Source of the DNA: Streptomyces sp. AP-93
GTDB lineage: Bacteria; Actinomycetota; Actinomycetes; Streptomycetales; Streptomycetaceae
DNA length: 64,000 nucleotides
Reading direction: 5' to 3'
NCBI RefSeq assembly: GCF_022808175.1
Contig: NZ_JALGBX010000007.1
Span: forward strand, 288,860 to 352,859
Part shown: positions 9,254-16,611 of the stretch, in pieces
Layout of the letters: each line of letters begins with the position of its first letter
Numbering within the stretch: the stretch's first letter is position 1
Position numbers and translations under genes: made by a program
Notes under the pieces: generated by a model
The model's input: the letters and a program-made list of their open reading frames with translations, nothing else
The model's database searches: none
Told to the model about the DNA's origin: nothing

Positions 9254-9901
9254 ATGGAAACGGAAACCGGCCGGGTCGAGGCATTCAGTGACGGCGTATT
9301 CGCGATCATCATCACCATCCTTGTCCTGGAATTGAAAGTTCCGGAAGAAACCGGATCCGACTTCTGGCACGGAGTGCGGGAACAGTGGCCGCACTACGCC
9401 GCCTATGTGGTGAGTTTCCTCATCATCGGCGTGATGTGGGTGAACCACCACACCATCTTCAGTCACATCAAGCGGGTCGACCGCCCTTTGCTGTTCCTGA
9501 ACCTCCTGGTGCTGATGGTCGTGTCGGTGATCCCCTACACCACCAACGTGCTCGCCGAACACCTCATGGAAGAAGGGGGATCGGCCAACGCCGCGGCCGT
9601 CCTCTACAGCCTCGTCACGGTGGCCTACGCCTTGGCGTTCATGGCCTTCTGGTGGTACGTCACCCGGGTGGGGCACCTCTTCCACGACCAGGTGGACAAG
9701 GACGGCGCCCGGGCCACCAGGATCCGCTTCGGCCTGGGTGCCATCGCCTATCCCCTGACCGTCGTACTGGCCTTCGTGTCCGCTCCGCTCACTCTCGTCG
9801 CGCACTTCCTGATCGCGCTCTACTATGCGGCGAACCAGATCCCCATCCCCCTCGTGGTAGAAGAAGAGCGGCTCGAATCTGCCAGCGACCTCAGGAAGTA
9901 G
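9254..9901 (+). CDS. TMEM175-like (DUF1211) potassium-channel family membrane protein
   Basis: A 215-residue membrane protein of about six hydrophobic segments. It opens with 'RVEAFSDGVFAIIITILVL', matching the (R)xxxFSD selectivity signature that defines bacterial TMEM175/DUF1211 proteins, which assemble as K+-permeable tetramers. Bacterial members usually have a single six-helix repeat per chain, as here. I place the start at ATG 9254, preceded by GGGGAGG and directly followed by the conserved motif; an upstream in-frame extension lacks a ribosome-binding site. GC3 is lower than in the preceding genes. It lies alone between a terminator and the IS701-like gene, so its link to the hydroxylase cluster is only positional. 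Confidence 0.85.
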   Translation: METETGRVEAFSDGVFAIIITILVLELKVPEETGSDFWHGVREQWPHYAAYVVSFLIIGVMWVNHHTIFSHIKRVDRPLLFLNLLVLMVVSVIPYTTNVLAEHLMEEGGSANAAAVLYSLVTVAYALAFMAFWWYVTRVGHLFHDQVDKDGARATRIRFGLGAIAYPLTVVLAFVSAPLTLVAHFLIALYYAANQIPIPLVVEEERLESASDLRK

Positions 9902-9973
9902 CCGTCGGGACCTACGGCCGTTCTCCGCGGTCAAGTAGGGTAATGGATCTAGCTGGTCGCGGGGGAGGCCCAG

Positions 9974-11290
9974 ATGGCTCGCGTAGTCCTGCCGGAGGAA
10001 TCCACCAAGGAAATCTCCGAATTGATCGACGTTCTGATCTCGCTCTTCTTCGAGTCGTTACCCCGGCGGGACCAGCGAAACTGGGCCCGCGTATACCTGA
10101 ACGGCCTGGTGCGGACCAACGGAAAGAAAACAATTCGTAACATCGCCGGAACCGGAGCCAGTTCCGTCGAGCAGAGCCTGCAGCAGTTCATCAGCAAATC
10201 CCCCTGGGACTGGACCCCCGTCCGCCGGTCCCTCGCCCAGCACCTGGAACGCACCGCGCAGCGCCCGCTGGCCTGGGTGGTGCAGCCCATGGTCATAGAG
10301 AAGGCCGGTGACCGATCGGTCGGCGTGGGGCGGCAGTTCGTGCCCCAGCTGGGCCGCACCGCCAACTGTCAGCAGGCCGGCGGGATCTGGCTCACCTCCA
10401 GCGATGCCGGCTTCCCCGTCGAATGGACCCTCACCCTCCCCGGGCCCTGGACGGCGGAACTCCTGCGACGCCGACGGGCCGGGATCCCCGACACGGCCCG
10501 CTCGCTCACCCCCGCCCAGGACGCGGTACACGCGGTCCAGCGGATGGCCGCCACCTGGCAACTCCAGCGCAGGCCCGTGGTGATGGAAGTCTCCAACAGT
10601 GAACTGCCGCAGTGCATCGAGTCGTTCGCGATGCAGGACATCCCCTTCGTATTCAAAGTGGACGGCACCCTGCCCGTCTCCTTCGGCGGGGCCGGCCGGC
10701 ACAAACCCGGACCGCACACCGCGCCGGCCCGCGAGCTCATCGACTCCCTGCGCTCCCAGCGGCGCGTCGTCGAATGGACCCGGCACGGCCGCGCCGAGGG
10801 AGCGGTCACCCTGCTCACCTCGGCCGCCATCTTCGCCGCCCCGGGTGAGGACCGGCTCCTGCCGGTCCCGCCCACCCCCCTGCTGCTCGTCGGGGCCTGG
10901 ACCGAGGCCGCCCTGCTGCCCTCGGAGTTCTGGATCACCAACATCGGCGACCGGCCGCTCGCGCAGCTGTTCCTCCTCGCCAAACTCACCGACCGGGTCG
11001 CGCTCGACTTCACCGAGGTCTGCGAGCCCGCCGGAATCCGGGATTTCGAGGGCCGCTCCTTCCGCGGCTGGCACCACCACGCCACCCTCGCCAGCGTCGC
11101 CCACGCCGCGATGCTGCTCGGTGCGCGCGGACGGGGCCCCCGCCCGCCACACCCCGAGCCGTACCCCGGCCCGGCCCGGACCGCTGCCCCCACCCGTACG
11201 GTCGCCGCCGCGCACACCGCCGGACCCCCCGCCCTGCCGCCGAGACCGGTCATCCCCGGGCAGAGCCCGCGCCGCGAGTACATCCGCTGA
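9974..11290 (+). CDS. Domesticated IS701-type transposase homologue (DDE residues lost)
   Basis: A 438-residue protein alignable by eye to IS701/SRSO17 DDE transposases: 'SVGVGRQF', 'NCQQAGGIWL', 'PVEWTLTLPGPW' and the C-terminal 'FEGRSFRGWHHHATLA' are all family signatures. The first catalytic Asp region (normally V-D-D-T-G-F) is reduced to 'VIEKAGD' (Glu109), and the second (A-D-A-G-Y) reads 'VMEVSNSE' (Glu205). Both catalytic aspartates are therefore gone. I see no terminal inverted repeats flanking the gene. The stop overlaps the xdhC start by one nucleotide (TGATG), which argues for a retained, coupled function. The C-terminal tail of about 55 residues is Pro/Arg-rich. The opening codons are less GC-rich than those of the neighbours. 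Confidence 0.8.
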   Translation: MARVVLPEESTKEISELIDVLISLFFESLPRRDQRNWARVYLNGLVRTNGKKTIRNIAGTGASSVEQSLQQFISKSPWDWTPVRRSLAQHLERTAQRPLAWVVQPMVIEKAGDRSVGVGRQFVPQLGRTANCQQAGGIWLTSSDAGFPVEWTLTLPGPWTAELLRRRRAGIPDTARSLTPAQDAVHAVQRMAATWQLQRRPVVMEVSNSELPQCIESFAMQDIPFVFKVDGTLPVSFGGAGRHKPGPHTAPARELIDSLRSQRRVVEWTRHGRAEGAVTLLTSAAIFAAPGEDRLLPVPPTPLLLVGAWTEAALLPSEFWITNIGDRPLAQLFLLAKLTDRVALDFTEVCEPAGIRDFEGRSFRGWHHHATLASVAHAAMLLGARGRGPRPPHPEPYPGPARTAAPTRTVAAAHTAGPPALPPRPVIPGQSPRREYIR

Positions 11291-12453
11291 TGCTCGACAT
11301 CGCCGAAGAGCTACGCGCGTGGTGCGCCGCAGGACGGGACTTCGCCGTGGCCACGGTGGTCGCCGTCAGCGGCAGCGCACCGCGCGGCCCGGGCGCCTCC
11401 CTGGCCGTCGACACCGGGGGCACCGCGCTCGGCTCCCTCTCCGGGGGCTGCGTCGAATCCGCCGTGCACGAGCTGTGCCTGGAGGCGATCACCTCCGGGC
11501 GCGGCGGCGTGCACCGCTTCGGATACAGCGACGACGACGCCTTCGCGGTGGGGCTGACCTGCGGGGGAGTCCTCGACGTGCTGATCACCCCGGTACGCCG
11601 CCACGACCCCGTGCGGCCCGTCATCGGCGCGGTGCTCGACGCGGCCTGCGCCGGCGCCCGCTCCGCGCTCGGCCGGGTGGTCTGCGGGCCGCCGGAGCAG
11701 GTGGGCCGGGCCATCGCCGTGCACGCCGACGGTTCCTACGAGGGACGCCTCGGCGGGGGCGCCGAGCTGGACCGGGCCGCCGCCGAGCGGGTCCGGGGCT
11801 GGCTAGCGGCCGGCCGCACCGGCACCGCCGAGCTGGGCACGGCGGGCGGCCTGTGCGGGCAGCCCCTGACCCTGCTGGTCGAATCGGCCGCCGAGCCGCC
11901 CCGGCTGCTGGTCTACGGGGCCATCGACTTCGCAGCCGCCCTGGCCCGGATCGGCGCCTTCCTGGGCTACCGGGTCACGGTCTGCGACGCCCGGCCCGTC
12001 TTCGTCACGGCCGCCCGGTTCCCCGACGCCGACGAGGTGGTCGTGGACTGGCCGCACCGGCACCTGGCCGCGGAATGGGAGGCGGGCCGCCTGGATTCCC
12101 GTACGACCGTGTGCGTCCTGACCCACGACGCCAAGTTCGACGTCCCGCTGCTGACGCTCGCGCTGCGGCTGCCGCTCGGGTACGTGGGCGCCATGGGCTC
12201 GCGGCGCACCCACGGAGACCGGGCGCGGCGGCTGCGGGCGGAGGGGGTGGAGGCGGCCGCGCTGGCCCGGCTGCGCTCACCGATCGGCCTGGACCTCGGC
12301 GGGGGGACCCCCGAGGAGACCGCGCTCGCCATCGCCGCCGAGTTCACGGCCGTCCGGTACGGAGGAACGATTCTCCCGCTGGCCTGGAGCCACGGCCCCG
12401 TCCATCGCCGGGCGGACCCGCCGGTGCCCGGCCGGAGGGCCAAGGTCCCGTAG
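11290..12453 (+). CDS. xdhC: XdhC/CoxI family molybdenum-hydroxylase maturation protein
   Basis: A 387-residue protein with the two XdhC parts. The N-terminal domain carries 'TVVAVSGSAPRGPGASL' and the Cys motif 'GSLSGGCVESAV'. The C-terminal Rossmann domain starts at 'LLVYGAIDFAAALARIGAFL' and continues to 'GSRRTHGDRARRLRAEGV'. XdhC proteins bind the molybdenum cofactor, promote its sulfuration and insert it into xanthine-dehydrogenase-type enzymes, so the natural client is the hydroxylase encoded at 2191-5959. The usual glycine-rich 'GAGP' loop is altered to 'GAIDFA', so nucleotide binding may differ. The ATG at 11290 overlaps the stop of the transposase homologue; no separate promoter is obvious. 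Confidence 0.88.
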   Translation: MLDIAEELRAWCAAGRDFAVATVVAVSGSAPRGPGASLAVDTGGTALGSLSGGCVESAVHELCLEAITSGRGGVHRFGYSDDDAFAVGLTCGGVLDVLITPVRRHDPVRPVIGAVLDAACAGARSALGRVVCGPPEQVGRAIAVHADGSYEGRLGGGAELDRAAAERVRGWLAAGRTGTAELGTAGGLCGQPLTLLVESAAEPPRLLVYGAIDFAAALARIGAFLGYRVTVCDARPVFVTAARFPDADEVVVDWPHRHLAAEWEAGRLDSRTTVCVLTHDAKFDVPLLTLALRLPLGYVGAMGSRRTHGDRARRLRAEGVEAAALARLRSPIGLDLGGGTPEETALAIAAEFTAVRYGGTILPLAWSHGPVHRRADPPVPGRRAKVP

Positions 12454-12505
12454 GAAGAGACCATCCGGCCCCAAATCTCCTGGACGATCGGCCGGGGCGG
12501 TGTGA

Positions 12506-14032
<1,527 letters not shown>

Positions 14033-14043
14033 TTCCTCTTCAC

Positions 14044-14081
14044 CACTGCGCCGGGGTCCCCACGGGGGCCCCGGCGCAGTG
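14044..14081. terminator. Strong hairpin terminator after guaB1
   Basis: An 18-bp stem with one G-T wobble and a minimal loop (CACTGCGCCGGGG... paired with ...CCCCGGCGCAGTG) begins 11 nt after the guaB1 stop. It isolates guaB1 from the VOC gene. The remaining ~145 nt before the VOC start shows only a short GC-rich direct repeat (GACGGGCGGGGG-type) and a GAAAGGCAG ribosome-binding site. Confidence 0.8.
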
Positions 14082-14225
14082 CTGTCCGGGCCCGGCTTCC
14101 TCGCCGGCCGGGGCAACCGCGCCCTTGGGGCCGCGCGCGCGGTGCCGACGGGCGGGGGAACCGACGGGCGGGGGCAGGTGTCCGGTGCCACGCTGGTCGT
14201 ACCCGATCAGCGAAAGGCAGTCGTC

Positions 14226-15023
14226 ATGATCACCACTGACTTCGTCCCCGGCTCCCCCTGCTGGCTCGACCTCGGCGCACCCGACGTGCCCGCCGCCGCG
14301 GCCTTCTACGGCGCCGTCCTCGGGTGGGACTACGAGTCCATGGGCGAGGGGGAGGACATGGAAGGGGGCATGTTCCGCAAGGACGGCAAGATCGTCGCCG
14401 GGCTGGGCAAGCTCACCGAGGGCGGTGCCCGGCCGGCCTGGATGATCTACTACAGCGTCCCCGACGCCGAGGCCACGACCCGCGCCGTCCGGAGCGCCGG
14501 CGGCACCGTACGGGTGGAGCCGCGCACGCTCGACGAGTGGGGCACGATGGCGCAGTACAGCGACCCGCTCGGGGGCCAGTTCGCCGTCTGGCAGCCCGGG
14601 GAGAACAAGGGCGTCGACCTCGTGGACCAGCCGGGCTCGCTGTCCTGGACCGAGCTGTACACGAGCGACGCCGCGGCCGCCCGGGAGTTCTACGGGGGTG
14701 TCTTCGGCTGGCAGTTCAGCGACATGCCGATGCCGGGCGGCGAGGGCACGTACACCCTGATCACCCCGGCCGGGCTGCCCGAGGGGCGCATGCAGGGCGG
14801 CCTCATGGAGCTCTCGGCGGACGACCTCGCCGTGGCGGGCGGAAGGCCCTACTGGCACCCGGTCTTCCACGTCACCGACTGTGACGCGGCGGTCGCCGAG
14901 GTCACCGCGCGCGGCGGCAGCGTGCAGATGGGGCCCGCGGACGCCGAGGGCGTCGGCCGGCTGGCGGTCTGCCTCGACCCGTCGAACGCCGACTTCGTCG
15001 TGCTGAACCCGTCCCAGGACTGA
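14226..15023 (+). CDS. Two-domain VOC (glyoxalase/bleomycin-resistance fold) protein
   Basis: A 265-residue protein made of two tandem VOC domains: residues about 8-125 ('PCWLDLGAPDVPAAAAFYGAVLGW') and 135-262 ('LSWTELYTSDAAAAREFYGGVFGW'). Each repeats the beta-alpha-beta-beta-beta module that builds a metal centre in glyoxalase I, extradiol dioxygenases and antibiotic-sequestering proteins. It resembles the actinobacterial 27-kDa antigen CFP30B-type hydroxylase family. Possible metal ligands include the His and Glu residues in 'PYWHPVFHV' and 'WTELYTSD'. Substrate unknown. The start at ATG 14226 follows GAAAGGCAG. A terminator at 15081 closes this single-gene unit. Confidence 0.85.
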   Translation: MITTDFVPGSPCWLDLGAPDVPAAAAFYGAVLGWDYESMGEGEDMEGGMFRKDGKIVAGLGKLTEGGARPAWMIYYSVPDAEATTRAVRSAGGTVRVEPRTLDEWGTMAQYSDPLGGQFAVWQPGENKGVDLVDQPGSLSWTELYTSDAAAAREFYGGVFGWQFSDMPMPGGEGTYTLITPAGLPEGRMQGGLMELSADDLAVAGGRPYWHPVFHVTDCDAAVAEVTARGGSVQMGPADAEGVGRLAVCLDPSNADFVVLNPSQD

Positions 15024-15080
15024 GCCCCCGCACCGGGCCCTGACCTCCGCCTTTCCCCCCAGCCCCCTCCTCCCCTCCGG

Positions 15081-15112
15081 CCCCGTCGCCGTCCCACCGG
15101 ACGGCGACGGGG
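15081..15112 (+). terminator. Perfect hairpin terminator after the VOC gene
   Basis: A perfect 14-bp stem (CCCCGTCGCCGTCC / GGACGGCGACGGGG) with a CACC loop lies 57 nt past the VOC stop. Its right arm abuts the truncated sigma-factor remnant, which has no start codon left. Confidence 0.8.
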
Positions 15113-15366
15113 ATTCCTCCTCGGCCTCACCTTCGGTGACCGCCACCGCGCCGAGGACCTCGTCCAGGAGACCCTGTTCCGGGCCTGGAAGCACCCCGAG
15201 GCCCTGGAGAGCGGCGCCCACGCCTCCATGCGGCCCTGGCTGTACACCGTCGCCCGGCGCGTGGCCATCGACGCCCGCCGGAACCGTCAAGTCCCGTACC
15301 TACTACGCCCTGCGGGCCCTGCGCGACCTCCTGCCCGGCTACGGGCACGCCCACCACCGGCCGTGA
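15111..15366 (+). pseudogene. ECF sigma factor remnant (5' truncated, internal deletion, frameshift)
   Basis: Reading from 15111 gives 'GFLLGLTFGD', 'AEDLVQETLFRAWKHPEAL' and 'MRPWLYTVARRVAIDARRNR', which is region 2 of an ECF sigma-70 factor. At about 15287 the sigma-like reading jumps by one frame into 'GTVKSRTYYALRALRDLLPGY' and ends at TGA 15366, which is the end of region 4.2. The start codon, the linker and region 4.1 are missing, so no functional sigma factor can be made. The left boundary coincides with the terminator arm at 15112, as if one deletion removed the promoter and 5' end. Intact homologues usually have a partner anti-sigma gene; none is seen here. Confidence 0.75.
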
Positions 15367-15370
15367 GCGC

Positions 15371-15409
15371 CGAAGGGGGCCACCGGCGATGTGCCGGTGG
15401 CCCCCTTCG
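15371..15409. terminator. Bidirectional hairpin between convergent units
   Basis: A perfect 17-bp stem (CGAAGGGGGCCACCGGC with its complement) and a GATGT loop lies between the sigma remnant (+) and the glycosyltransferase gene (-). It is suited to stop transcription from both sides. Confidence 0.8.
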
Positions 15410-15441
15410 AGTTGTCCTGCCCGCGGGAGGCGGGAGGGGGT

Positions 15442-16611
15442 CTACTCGCCCAGAAGGGCGAACAGGCCTTCCCAACGGCTCACGATCCGGTCGGTCGAGT
15501 AGCGCTGGATGTTCACGCGGGCAGCCTCGCCCATGCGGTCCCGCAGCTCCTTGTCCGCCAGCAACCTCCCGAGCTGCCGGGCCAGTTCGGCGGTGTTGCC
15601 GGGGGACGCGAGCAGTCCGTCCTCGCCGTCGGTGATGATCTCCCGGACTCCGGGGGCGACGTCGAAGGCGACACACGGCACGGCGGTGGCCATGGCTTCC
15701 ATGGGAGCCAGGGGGAAGCCCTCGCCACGGGAACTCAGGACGAAGACGGAACCGTCGCGCAGAGCCCCCGGGACGTCGCTGGTACGTCCCATCCACTCCA
15801 CGGAGGATTCGATGCCCAGCGCCGCACTCTGCTTGTGCAGAGCCTCCTGCTCCTCGCCGGCGCCGTAGATGCGCAGCGTCCAGTCCTCGTGGTCCGGTGC
15901 GACCTGGGCCCAGGCGTCGAGGAGCAGGTCGACGCCCTTCTCCTCGTGCAGACGGCCGATGCTCACCACCGTCTTGGACTCGCGCTCGGACGGCTCGTCC
16001 GGGAAGAACGGCAGGGGGTTGGGCATGAAGCCGACGTTGTCGAACCGCTGGCGTATCCAGAGGTCCGCGTCCTCGCGCGTGAGGGTGAGCATGCGGTCCA
16101 CGTCCTTGTAGAACCGCTTCACGCGATGGAAGCGCGAAGAGCCGCGGCAGGTCGCGAAGGACTCGTGGCTCATGCCGATCACGGTGAGCCCGAAGGTGTC
16201 GGCGAGCGACACCCATTCCATGGCCCAGACCTGGGTGACGATGACGATCCCACCGGGGCGTGCGGCCCGGAACAGCTCCGTGAGTTTCGCGGCCTGCTCA
16301 CGCATGCCGGCGTCACGGGCGGCCTGCCGGCGCTGTTCGGCGAGGTTCAGCTTGCCCTTGAGCCCGCGAAGGGCCTTGGGGCTCGGAGGGTGCGCGTCGT
16401 AGAGCGTGGTGGTCCGGTAGGGCAGGTGGTCGCCGAGTTCCTGGCTGCGCCCCTCGGGCGGCGGCGTGACGCCCAGGACGTGTACCCGGTGGCCCCGTGC
16501 GCTGAAGAGGCGGGCCATCTGGTGGGACCAGCTGGTGATGCCTCCCAGCTCGTTCACGCTGTTGGAGACGAAGAAGATGTCCCGGGTCGTGGCTGCGGTC
16601 TGCTGGGTCAT
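15442..16611 (-). CDS. GT4-family glycosyltransferase
   Basis: A 389-residue GT-B-fold enzyme. The N-terminal acceptor domain opens with 'IFFVSNSVNELGGITSWSHQMAR', including the Gly-Gly loop that contacts the sugar nucleotide. The C-terminal donor domain starts at 'KTVVSIGRLHEEKGVDLLLDAW' and has the retaining E-x7-E-like motif in 'EGFPLAPMEAMA'. No signal peptide or membrane helix, so it acts at the cytoplasmic face. The ATG overlaps the TAA of the GT2/TagF gene (TAATG), so the two are made together. The partner suggests a role in glycosylating or building a wall teichoic-type or other phosphate-linked surface polymer. Confidence 0.88.
   Translation of the reverse strand: MTQQTAATTRDIFFVSNSVNELGGITSWSHQMARLFSARGHRVHVLGVTPPPEGRSQELGDHLPYRTTTLYDAHPPSPKALRGLKGKLNLAEQRRQAARDAGMREQAAKLTELFRAARPGGIVIVTQVWAMEWVSLADTFGLTVIGMSHESFATCRGSSRFHRVKRFYKDVDRMLTLTREDADLWIRQRFDNVGFMPNPLPFFPDEPSERESKTVVSIGRLHEEKGVDLLLDAWAQVAPDHEDWTLRIYGAGEEQEALHKQSAALGIESSVEWMGRTSDVPGALRDGSVFVLSSRGEGFPLAPMEAMATAVPCVAFDVAPGVREIITDGEDGLLASPGNTAELARQLGRLLADKELRDRMGEAARVNIQRYSTDRIVSRWEGLFALLGE

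Noticed and set aside
9974..11290. Active IS701 insertion sequence
   Set aside because: Both catalytic Asp positions are lost and no terminal inverted repeats flank the gene.
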